A stretch of 9,694 nucleotides of DNA from Gammaproteobacteria bacterium (GCA_029862285.1 JAOTXR010000045.1:1-9694), one strand, 5' to 3'; shown: positions 1 to 6,461, numbered from the stretch's first letter. The notes: generated by a model not told the origin, from the sequence alone. A program made the numbers and translations.

Positions 1-125
1 TGCCAAAATACAACGACGCCGGAACCGTGCGGATGCTGGAAACCGGCCAAATTGTACTGAGCCACAGCGGCATTCAGAGAATGATTCAAGTCTCTCCGAT
101 GACCAGCAGAGTGACTGTGCTATGA
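1..125 (+). CDS. C-terminal fragment of a GspH/FimT-like minor pseudopilin (5' truncated)
   Basis: An open frame enters from the left edge (first complete codon at 3) and ends at the TGA at 123-125, giving about 40 residues. The fragment ends in G-Q-I-V-L-S-H-S-G-I-Q-R-M-I-Q-V-S followed by T-S-R-V-T-V-L. That beta-strand pattern is typical of the last strands of GspH/FimT-type pseudopilin globular domains, which usually finish with a short 'I.VS..GRV.V' strand. The N-terminal prepilin helix that would prove the family lies outside the window. Its stop overlaps the ATG of the next prepilin gene, and the downstream I-, J- and K-like subunits make an H-like subunit here the natural expectation. 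It would be a minor subunit of the pilus or pseudopilus, anchored in the inner membrane before assembly. The family call rests mostly on context plus this short tail, so another minor pilin type is possible. Confidence 0.6.
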   Translation, partial: PKYNDAGTVRMLETGQIVLSHSGIQRMIQVSPMTSRVTVL

Positions 126-604
126 GCCATTGCGAATTCCACGCGCCGGTCCCCCGATATCAGACAGGGCTCGCCTATGTCGAGGTGTTGGTGGCCGCAG
201 CGATTATTGCCCTCGCCCTCGTACCAATCATTGAAGCCTTGCAGACCGGAATGCTCGGTACCGAAATATACAAGTCGGCTACGGCACAGCACTACGCCGT
301 ACTGGCCAAAATGGAGGAGTTGCTCGCCGAACCGCACGCCACTCTGATTTCGGGAGCCGCCGTAGCAGGCGACCCGTCTACGCCCAGCAATTATTCGGAT
401 CCACCCGCAACACCCGATCGACGACTGGTGTTTCTGGGTTTGTACGATGCCGACAACGCAGACGGCGACAACGACCTGTACACGGTTGCCGATCCGGACC
501 TGGATGGCGATGGGAACGTCTACACCGGCTACACCGGTCTGGTTTGGGTCCGCGTGGAAATCGCCGGCTCAGTCCACTACATGGAAAGCCTGTCTGCTCA
601 ATGA
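122..604 (+). CDS. GspI/PilV-like minor prepilin
   Basis: This 160-residue protein has a class III signal: a short hydrophilic leader with R12, then T-G16 | L17-A-Y-V-E21 and the hydrophobic helix VLVAAAIIALALVPIIEAL. G16 is the expected -1 residue for prepilin peptidase and E21 is the conserved Glu at +5 of the mature protein. Size, operon position (second, after the H-like gene) and helix resemble GspI, PilV or MshD minor pilins, which sit in the initiating tip complex. The globular half becomes rich in Asp and Gly from about residue 108, including D126-L-D-G-D-G-N, a DxDxDG-type calcium-ligand arrangement. Calcium binding is inferred, not shown. The next codons repeat as YTGYTG (direct repeat tacaccgg at 521-537). 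The start overlaps the previous stop and the stop overlaps the next ATG (601), which fixes this gene in a coupled operon. Confidence 0.85.
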   Translation: MSHCEFHAPVPRYQTGLAYVEVLVAAAIIALALVPIIEALQTGMLGTEIYKSATAQHYAVLAKMEELLAEPHATLISGAAVAGDPSTPSNYSDPPATPDRRLVFLGLYDADNADGDNDLYTVADPDLDGDGNVYTGYTGLVWVRVEIAGSVHYMESLSAQ

Positions 605-1629
605 GTTCTGACATACACGCGCAGCGCCAAACCGGATTCACCTTACTCGAGGTGATAGTTTCGCTGGCGATCGCCGCGCTCTTGCTGACGGCGCTGACCA
701 ACATTGTGACCGGCACGCTGGATATCCGGGACGATACCCGCGCGCGTAACGAAGTCACCCGCGAGTTGCGTTTCGCAATGGACCGCATGGTGACCGCTGT
801 GCGTGGCAGCGACCGGCTCCTGCTGCCCCTCGCCGAGAATCCCAACACCAACTGGCGCGAGAGTGTACGCGAGCAAAGTGTGCCGCCCAAACCGCCGGAG
901 GGCGCCAGCAAACTGGCAACGGCGGTGCTGGCAATCACCCTCGATCCTATGGTGGATCGCGACGCGGACGGCTGGGCCGACGCCAACAACGACAAGGATT
1001 TTCTCGATCGCAATAACAACGGCAGCCGCGATGCCGACGAGCCGGAACGTGTCGATGAAGACGCCGGAGCCGATCTTAACAATGATATTGCCGCGGGGAT
1101 CCTCGGCATCGACGACGATGGTGACGGCCTGGTCGATGAGTCCAATAAAGAAGATGACGACGAAGACGAAGACCAGACCGGAAACAAAGACGAAGATCGC
1201 TTTAATGGAATAGACGACGACAAAGACGGTGCGATCGATGAAGATCCCGGCTTCGACATGAATGAAGACGGCCAAGCGGGCGTCTCCGGTGTCGATGACG
1301 ATGGTGACACAGCCATCGATGAGTCCAGCAAGGAAGATGACGACGAAGACGAAGACAATTCAGGCGCTAAAGATGAAGACTGGTTTGACTCAGTCGTTTT
1401 TTTCCTTAGCGGCACGACTTTGATGGAACGTCTGCCGAATTTGAACCCGGCCGACGGCACCGACTATGCTGAATACCCGATCGCCGAAAACGTCACGCAT
1501 TTTCGTGTCGAGCGCGTACCGGATGCCGGCAGACGTGCCGTGCTGGTGGACATTGCATTGGAACTGTCCCTCCCCGGCGGCGAGCCTGCCAGCGTGAATA
1601 CCCGGGTCCGTGTCGGGGGTGCGCAATGA
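601..1629 (+). CDS. GspJ/PilW-like minor prepilin with a large acidic repeat insert
   Basis: I start this protein (342 residues) at the ATG at 601, not at an in-frame ATG at 544. The 601 start overlaps the preceding stop (ATGA) and leaves a normal short leader, R9-Q-T-G12 | F13-T-L-L-E17, followed by the helix VIVSLAIAALLLTALTNIV. G12 is the prepilin-peptidase -1 residue and E17 the +5 Glu. The pattern and operon position match GspJ/PilW/MshO tip subunits. Residues ~118-260 form an exceptionally acidic insert with many DxDxDG or DDDGD motifs (GIDDDGDG, GIDDDKDG, GVDDDGD) and two copies of KEDDDEDED. It is built as a 61-residue duplication. After it, the chain returns to ordinary pseudopilin-like sequence (SVVFFLSGTTLMERL, HFRVERV, ALELSLPGG, VNTRVRVGG). 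The insert looks like a thrombospondin-type-3 or EF-loop-like calcium-binding stretch; binding is inference. The family length is often about 200-250 residues, so the insert explains the extra size. Confidence 0.88.
   Translation: MSSDIHAQRQTGFTLLEVIVSLAIAALLLTALTNIVTGTLDIRDDTRARNEVTRELRFAMDRMVTAVRGSDRLLLPLAENPNTNWRESVREQSVPPKPPEGASKLATAVLAITLDPMVDRDADGWADANNDKDFLDRNNNGSRDADEPERVDEDAGADLNNDIAAGILGIDDDGDGLVDESNKEDDDEDEDQTGNKDEDRFNGIDDDKDGAIDEDPGFDMNEDGQAGVSGVDDDGDTAIDESSKEDDDEDEDNSGAKDEDWFDSVVFFLSGTTLMERLPNLNPADGTDYAEYPIAENVTHFRVERVPDAGRRAVLVDIALELSLPGGEPASVNTRVRVGGAQ
1051..1386 (+). repeat. 61-residue acidic duplication inside the GspJ/PilW-like gene
   Basis: Unit 1 is 1051-1233 (residues 151-211) and unit 2 is 1234-1386 (residues 212-262, lacking the last part of the unit), with a period of 183 nt. 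Both units run VDED or IDED, then GADLNND or GFDMNED, then GIDDDGD or GVDDDGD, then DESNKEDDDEDED or DESSKEDDDEDED, then a GNKDEDRF or GAKDEDWF end. The DNA copies are recognisably related but have diverged at many third positions. This fits an older in-frame duplication kept under selection for the acidic pattern. The Asp spacing suggests calcium ligands. Confidence 0.9.
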
Positions 1630-4600
1630 CGTCCAATCACGACCGGGTACGCGCCTCATTTCGGTCCACGGGCTATATTCTGCTGCCGGTAGTCCTGCTG
1701 ATAGCCATACTGGCAGCAGTTATCGTATTGCTGGCCCGTGAGAATGTCTCGAGCATTATGGTCGGTTCACGCGAAGCGCAGGTCAATACGGCGTCGCTGG
1801 TTGCCGAAGCCGGTCTCAGGCATGCGATCTGGAAGGCATCGTCCACAGGCACCTGCACCGGCTACACGGATTTGGTGGATGTACCGTTCGGCGAGCATCT
1901 TTATTCGGCATCGTACAGCAAAATCAGCGGATCGCCTGTCGCGATAACGGCCTCCGGTGTGCTGGCCAGCGGTGCGACACGCCAGGTCAGCATAGCGCAG
2001 CAAACAATCTTCGAGTTGCCGACTACATTATTGCTGCAACCCGACTCCGAAGGGAAAGACAGCTACATCATAGACGATCTTCCAAATGATAATTTCGGAA
2101 AACAAAGTGCACTGTACACGGACTCGGAAGCCGGTGGCAGCGGGCCCATGCGAACGCTCATCCAATTTGATCTTTCCTCGATTCCGGCTCCCGCAACGAT
2201 CCAATTCGCAGAACTGCAGCTTTATCTGTCCCTCAATAACGGTTCGGAAACCGATGTCGTCGAAGCGCATCGATTGACCCGCGACTGGATCGAAGGAACG
2301 GGTGGTAGCGGCGTCAGCTGGAACAGCTATGACGGTGTTTCAAATTGGTCAACGCCGGGCGGTGACTACGCACCGGAAATCGCGGGTTCCTTTGTCGCGG
2401 CAGGCACAGGCTGGAAGACCATGGACCTGTCCGCATTGGCCCAGGACTGGGTTGCCGGTACGGTGGCAAATTATGGTGTGCTGTTGCTGTCCGATCCTGC
2501 CAGCGGCAACAAATCAAAAAAATACATTAGTAGCGACAATCCGGACCCGGCGCTTCGCCCAAAGCTGATCGTAAGCTATGTGTGTGAGTGCGGCACAGGT
2601 ACCGCGGGCACACTTGTTCAGCAGCCCGCCGCGTCCGGAACAGACACGAGCCTGCGCAATCATGTCGGCAACGAAGGTACGACTAACTATGGCAACGATT
2701 CGGAATTGCGTGTATCGACCAATGGCGGGCGATCGTTACTGAAGTTCAACCTGTCCACCATACCGGCCGAGGCGCTGATCGAATCGGCCGAACTTGAACT
2801 GCACTTCAATGATGCCGATTCAATCTCCAGCGCTAATTTTAGTATCCACGAGGTGACCGGCGACTGGCGCGAAACGGAGGCGACATGGAACGAGTATCAG
2901 TCAGGAGAGAACTGGATTAGTCCTGGCGGTGACCACAATCCAACGGCGATAGATACAACAATGATCGGCTCAACACCGAATACAAAATACACATGGGATG
3001 CAACAGATCTGGTAGCTGCCTGGGTATCCGGAACCACAATTAACAACGGGCTGCTCTTGCGTGTCAGCAGTGGCGGAGGCAGCGTGACCAATGCAAGATT
3101 TGCCAGCAGCGATGCATCGACTGCCGCCAAACACCCGAAACTCACGGTCAACTATCGCTGTCCCTGCGGTGCCGATTGCACCCCGGTAGCCTCGGGTGGC
3201 ACGTATTGCGAAGCCGACTTCGCAGCCAATACCAAGAGTTTCGACTTTGACTGGGGCCCGGATACCGGTGATATCACCGGTATCGACTTTCTGCCCGAAG
3301 GTACCGTCGTAAACGGTGTAACGATCCCGGCCGGCGGCGGCTGGATCAAGACCGACAGGAACAAAAAAGAGTTTTTTATCACCGACGAGTCGGGTACGCC
3401 GTTGACGGATTTTCCAACCGGTATCGACGACCCCCGCGGCATAGCGTATGTCGAGGCGGGCACCTGGACCGGACATCTCGCAGTCGCGGACAAATCCAAC
3501 GACACCATTCATTTCCTGGATCTCGACGGCATTATCAAGGCTGCTTTTTCGACACTCCTTTTTGCCAAAGATCCATTCGGACTCAGTTTTATCGGTGAGA
3601 CCAGTAGTCATGTTTATGAGGATCATCTGGCAATCAGCAGCGCCGATGGAAACGGAACCGTCTATATTGTCGACCAGAGTGGCACGCTCAAGAACAGCAT
3701 CGATGTGGACAGCTACGCCCCGCGCCCACAAGGTCTGGCCCACCTCGCCAGCGACGACAAATTCATGGTCGCAGACAAAGACGGTTTGATTTCGATTATC
3801 GATTTTGGCGGCACGGCAATCAATCAATACGACACTATCACCTGGGGACTCAAGAAACTGCAGGGTGTGACAATCCATCCAGGGACCTGCGCTCATGTCG
3901 TAATCGACAAAATCTTCTCGCTGGTGGCTGGACTGAGTCTTAGACAGACTCCGGGGGGCGGAACACCGCGCCTGCTAATGGCCGTTGGCAATGCGAGCGA
4001 TTTATCAGATCAGGAGCTGGCAAAGAAAACCCTGTTTGAATTCTGGGGACACAAGGTCAGCATAATCGACGACCAGGCACCTGCCAACGACTATGACGCG
4101 GCAATCCTCGTCAACGATGTCGTGTTTGTCGGTGAAGATACTTCAGCCAATAAGATCGCCAGCAAACTCACCGATGCACCGATCGGTGTCGTTTACGAGG
4201 AAGTCAATCTATCGGATGAATTCGGGTTGTCTACCAGCATCAGCTGGACCAGTGGAACAACAATCGATATTGACGACACGGACCATCATGTCACCCTGCC
4301 TTTTGCCCTGGGTCCGCTGGACATACTCGCCAGCGTCGCGGATCTTGCCTATATGACCGGTACGCTGGCGCCCGATCTGCGGGTACTCGGATCGACGGCA
4401 GCCGGCGCTATGCTGGCAACCCTGGAAGCCGGTGCCACGATGTTCAATTCGCTTCCCGCCGCAGGTCGTCGTGTACAGGTTCCGTGGGGTGAGAGCAACT
4501 TCGATGTCGCCAACCTGAGTGCAGACAGCGAGACAATGCTCAAGCGTTCTCTGGAATGGGGCGTGCAACCGCCGCCCCGCTGCGATGCCGACTTCGCGGC

Positions 4601-6362
4601 CAACAATCTCGTCTCCGATTTCCCCTGGGGGGCAGGAACCGGGGACCTGCACGGCATCGATTTTGTGCCGGCGGGTCTGGTCGTCAATTCAGTATCAATT
4701 CCCAGCGGTGGTGGCTGGGTTATGAGTGACAAGAGCAAGGATCGTTTTTTCGTGACAGACCTCGCCGGCAACCAGCTGACTGACTTCCCGGTTATCGCCG
4801 AAAACTCTCAGGGTGTTGCGCTGATCGATGCGGGCAGCTGGATTCACCACTTTGCTGTTGCCGGCGTCGACCTTGACGGCAAGGACCGGATCTACTACCT
4901 GAACCTCGACGGCGGCATCGAATGGTCGTTTTCCATCCAGGACATCACCACAAATCCGCTCGGTCTCGGAGATATCGGCGTGACGGCCAGCGGTTTGTAC
5001 GTTAATCATCTTGCGATCAGCAGCGACAAGAATCCTTCGGGTGGCGGCACTGCAACAGTCTATATCATCGATCAAACCGGCATGGTGGTAAAAACCATCG
5101 ACATCGAAGCCCATGCGCCGACACCGCAAGGTGTAAGCCACCTGCGAGGTGCCGATAAACTGCTGATCACCGACAAGAATGGCCTGGTTTCGATCGTCGA
5201 TTTCGATGGCAATCTCCTGCATCAATATTCAGCTCTCTTTTTTGGGCTCGATGGGCTCACCGAGCTCAACGACGTCGCTATCAACCCGCTGACCTGCGAG
5301 CATGTCCTTGTTGACAAGGATCTAAAAAAGATCAGCACTCTCAACCGGGATACTGGCAGCGGCAGCGGTCCTTCTTATGTCGAAATGAACCTGCCCTGGA
5401 ATGCGATAGGCGAGAATGCGTGGGAAATGAAAAATCTCGGCGTATACGGTATTCCGGCCAATGCGGTTGTCGAAGTAGCCGTTGTCAATGACGATGGTGG
5501 CAAGGAACTCTGGGGTGGCGTACGGGCAATGGGCTCGTCACTCGAGCGTCGGCTGCAATTGCATGAAGCCGGCGGTGGTGGCGTGGACGCCATGGTTCTG
5601 CATGTACAGACAGACTCGGCCGGACGCATCGAACACTATACAGAGGATGCAGACAAACTCAGTTTTGTACTCCTGGGCTACTGGGCTGAGTCGACGTACG
5701 TCGAGAATTGGCAGGTATTCAAGGCAGGCGCCAATAACAGCTGGGAATCTCATGGACTGAGTGCTTACGGCGTGGCTGGTGGTGATGTTGCCGAATTTCT
5801 TTTGGTCAACAATGATGGGTTTTCCGAGCACAGTGCCGGGGTGCGCACCGATGGCTCCGGACTAGATCGCCGATTTGACCTGCACCAGGCGCAGGATGGC
5901 GGCGACGAAGGCGCCACCCTGTTCAGCGTCGCCGGATCCGATGCCGCTGCAACGGTTGAGCTGTACGCAGCTGATGACGCCAGCATCGATTTCTATTTAC
6001 TGGGGCACTGGAGCACGCCACCCGGTACCTACAGCGAAGCGTTTGAAGATCTTGGAACGCCTACTGCAAACGAGGTCTGGGAAAATACCGATCTCAGTCC
6101 CCACGGCGTTCCGGCACATGCGATCGCACGGATCGCGCTGACCAATAAACAGATCGACAAAGAGGTATTCCTGGGCGTCAGGTCAGTGGGTTCCGGCATG
6201 ATGCGGCTGCTCGAGTTGCATCAAAGCCAAAGCCTGAGTGGTGGCGAAGACCTGGCAACGATGCAGGTCAGGGCCGATGCCGGCGGCCAGATTCAGTGGT
6301 ACGAAAAAGACATACTACTGAATCACGAATTCTACTTGCTTGGCTGGTGGGAGCTGCTGTAG
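1626..6362 (+). CDS. Giant GspK/PilX/MshP-like tip pilin fused to a multidomain surface region
   Basis: This protein has 1578 residues; its ATG overlaps the previous stop. Residues 1-70 look like a minor pilin: leader, G16 | Y17, helix YILLPVVLLIAILAAVIVLLA, then a charged amphipathic stretch ending AEAGLRHA, as in PilX, MshP and GspK. Position +5 is Pro21 instead of Glu, in keeping with GspK-type tip subunits that lack Glu5. A short pseudopilin-like domain follows to ~130. Next come two DNRLRE-type domains (~135-318 and ~329-510), each with an R-x-L-[IL]-[QK]-F-[DN]-L-S-x-IP strand, a W-N-x-Y motif, PGGD, and a D-L...W-V-[AS]-G-T...N-x-G-[VL]-L-L strand. Propeller-like copy A (~528-765), a flavodoxin/amidotransferase-like domain (~782-978), propeller-like copy A' (~986-1238) and three C-terminal modules (1251-1353, 1358-1462, 1469-1576) complete it. 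No catalytic residues are evident to me. The likely role is a pilus-tip-displayed adhesin or ligand binder, cleaved by prepilin peptidase; this is inference. Typical family members have only about 150-330 residues. Confidence 0.88.
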   Translation: MTSNHDRVRASFRSTGYILLPVVLLIAILAAVIVLLARENVSSIMVGSREAQVNTASLVAEAGLRHAIWKASSTGTCTGYTDLVDVPFGEHLYSASYSKISGSPVAITASGVLASGATRQVSIAQQTIFELPTTLLLQPDSEGKDSYIIDDLPNDNFGKQSALYTDSEAGGSGPMRTLIQFDLSSIPAPATIQFAELQLYLSLNNGSETDVVEAHRLTRDWIEGTGGSGVSWNSYDGVSNWSTPGGDYAPEIAGSFVAAGTGWKTMDLSALAQDWVAGTVANYGVLLLSDPASGNKSKKYISSDNPDPALRPKLIVSYVCECGTGTAGTLVQQPAASGTDTSLRNHVGNEGTTNYGNDSELRVSTNGGRSLLKFNLSTIPAEALIESAELELHFNDADSISSANFSIHEVTGDWRETEATWNEYQSGENWISPGGDHNPTAIDTTMIGSTPNTKYTWDATDLVAAWVSGTTINNGLLLRVSSGGGSVTNARFASSDASTAAKHPKLTVNYRCPCGADCTPVASGGTYCEADFAANTKSFDFDWGPDTGDITGIDFLPEGTVVNGVTIPAGGGWIKTDRNKKEFFITDESGTPLTDFPTGIDDPRGIAYVEAGTWTGHLAVADKSNDTIHFLDLDGIIKAAFSTLLFAKDPFGLSFIGETSSHVYEDHLAISSADGNGTVYIVDQSGTLKNSIDVDSYAPRPQGLAHLASDDKFMVADKDGLISIIDFGGTAINQYDTITWGLKKLQGVTIHPGTCAHVVIDKIFSLVAGLSLRQTPGGGTPRLLMAVGNASDLSDQELAKKTLFEFWGHKVSIIDDQAPANDYDAAILVNDVVFVGEDTSANKIASKLTDAPIGVVYEEVNLSDEFGLSTSISWTSGTTIDIDDTDHHVTLPFALGPLDILASVADLAYMTGTLAPDLRVLGSTAAGAMLATLEAGATMFNSLPAAGRRVQVPWGESNFDVANLSADSETMLKRSLEWGVQPPPRCDADFAANNLVSDFPWGAGTGDLHGIDFVPAGLVVNSVSIPSGGGWVMSDKSKDRFFVTDLAGNQLTDFPVIAENSQGVALIDAGSWIHHFAVAGVDLDGKDRIYYLNLDGGIEWSFSIQDITTNPLGLGDIGVTASGLYVNHLAISSDKNPSGGGTATVYIIDQTGMVVKTIDIEAHAPTPQGVSHLRGADKLLITDKNGLVSIVDFDGNLLHQYSALFFGLDGLTELNDVAINPLTCEHVLVDKDLKKISTLNRDTGSGSGPSYVEMNLPWNAIGENAWEMKNLGVYGIPANAVVEVAVVNDDGGKELWGGVRAMGSSLERRLQLHEAGGGGVDAMVLHVQTDSAGRIEHYTEDADKLSFVLLGYWAESTYVENWQVFKAGANNSWESHGLSAYGVAGGDVAEFLLVNNDGFSEHSAGVRTDGSGLDRRFDLHQAQDGGDEGATLFSVAGSDAAATVELYAADDASIDFYLLGHWSTPPGTYSEAFEDLGTPTANEVWENTDLSPHGVPAHAIARIALTNKQIDKEVFLGVRSVGSGMMRLLELHQSQSLSGGEDLATMQVRADAGGQIQWYEKDILLNHEFYLLGWWELL
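2028..3155 (+). repeat. Two tandem DNRLRE-type domains within the giant tip pilin
   Basis: Domain 1 spans ~2028-2579 and domain 2 ~2610-3155. Shared landmarks in order are a DxxL opening strand, then RTLIQFDLSSIP or RSLLKFNLSTIP, then AELQLYL or AELELHF, then the R-x-W-x-E loop and the W-N-x-Y segment, PGGD, DLSALAQDW or DATDLVAAW, NYGVLLL or NNGLLLR, and a closing PKLIVSY or PKLTVNY strand. DNRLRE domains are jelly-roll, carbohydrate-binding-like modules of secreted and cell-wall proteins; the assignment here is from pattern recognition. Each domain ends directly in a cysteine pair, CEC or CPC. Confidence 0.75.
3207..5337 (+). repeat. Duplicated propeller-like module (A and A') flanking a different domain
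   Basis: Copy A is ~3207-3920 (residues 528-765) and copy A' is ~4581-5337 (residues 986-1238). Both open with C-[ED]-A-D-F-A-A-N, continue WGxxTGDxxGIDFxPxGxVV and N-x-V-[TS]-I-P-x-G-G-G-W, then [FY]-x-x-D-x-x-G-x-x-L-T-D-F-P, L-A-I-S-S, V-Y-I-[VI]-D-Q-[ST]-G, A-P-x-P-Q-G, and a closing T-C-[AE]-H-V. The repeated 'V.D..G' strands suggest a beta-propeller of NHL or SMP-30 character, but the blade count is not certain. The domain between them (3969-4560) is unrelated to the copies. It resembles a flavodoxin or class I amidotransferase-like fold (opening RLLMAVGNASDLSD, then FWGHKVSIIDD, DAAILVNDVVFVGE and PIGVVYEE). Confidence 0.75.
3261..3284. repeat. Perfect 24-bp palindrome inside the giant tip-pilin gene
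   Basis: The left half GATACCGGTGAT (3261-3272) is followed without a spacer by its exact reverse complement (3273-3284). The symmetry stops at both outer edges (3260 and 3285). It encodes D-T-G-D-I-T-G-I in copy A of the propeller-like module. The matching place in copy A' (near 4638-4661) encodes a similar peptide without the palindrome. It may be a chance product of the peptide TGDITG plus codon choice, a protein-binding site, or a cruciform-forming site. Confidence 0.9.
5376..6353 (+). repeat. Three tandem ~105-residue C-terminal modules
   Basis: The modules lie at 5376-5684, 5697-6011 and 6030-6353. Each has a W-E near the front, then [GS]-x-[YH]-G-[IV]-[PA], a strand with V-N-D-D-G, V-N-N-D-G or T-N-K-Q, G-V-R-x-x-G-S-x-x-x-R-x-x-x-L-H-[EQ], an acidic or glycine loop, and a final F-[VY]-L-L-G-[YHW]-W. 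Divergence between copies is substantial, so the triplication is old. I do not recognise the family. The pattern suggests a small beta-sandwich repeated as a terminal binding or stalk unit. Confidence 0.85.
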
Positions 6363-6408
6363 GAGGCGCACTCTGTGAATCATCAATAACGTACGCGCGT
6401 CCCGACCA

Positions 6409-6420
6409 CGTTACATAACG
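6409..6420. promoter_or_regulatory. Short inverted repeat CGTTA-CA-TAACG, possible operator
   Basis: Perfect 5-bp arms separated by 2 bp lie in the gap upstream of the histidine kinase gene. Regulators often bind such short dyads near promoters, but this length can arise by chance and I do not recognise it as a known operator. Confidence 0.3.
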
Positions 6421-6442
6421 CAAGCAAGCTGAACATTGAGAG

Positions 6443-6461
6443 CGTCGTCACAGGGACGACG
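6443..6461 (+). promoter_or_regulatory. Inverted repeat/hairpin CGTCGTC-N5-GACGACG
   Basis: Perfect 7-bp arms with a 5-base loop (acagg) lie 61 bases before the kinase start. As RNA it would form a stable GC-rich stem, but the following bases are atacataag and not a U-run. A Rho-independent terminator is therefore unlikely. A transcript-end processing stem, an attenuator or a dyad operator are possible. Confidence 0.4.

Noticed and set aside
544..600. Upstream in-frame start for the GspJ/PilW-like gene
   Set aside because: Starting at 544 would add 19 residues in front of the class III leader and overlap the preceding prepilin gene by about 60 bases. The start at 601 gives a normal short leader and an ATGA overlap like its neighbours.
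643..1275. Second minus-strand open frame (210 codons) over the same acidic region, Val/Ile-rich
   Set aside because: Another antisense shadow of the repetitive GA-rich codons; no start context and no recognisable domain.
1051..1386. Acidic tandem repeat considered as a CRISPR or mobile repeat
   Set aside because: The period is 183 nt with in-frame, diverged coding copies and no spacers; it is a protein-level duplication. I see no insertion sequences, tRNA genes or CRISPR arrays in the window.
378..1460. Long minus-strand open frame (360 codons) rich in serine
   Set aside because: It is the antisense reading of the Asp/Glu codons in the acidic pilin insert: GAC, GAT and GAA read backwards give Ser/Phe/Val-type codons and no stops. 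It has no protein-like pattern and overlaps well-supported prepilin genes.
2970..3896. Minus-strand open frame of 308 codons inside the giant gene
   Set aside because: It lies wholly within a well-supported coding sequence on the other strand and has no domain pattern or operon context.
5691..5704. 14-bp palindrome tcgacgtacgtcga at the junction of C-terminal modules 1 and 2
   Set aside because: A palindrome of this length is expected about once by chance in a window of this size, and it lies in coding sequence with no other signal.
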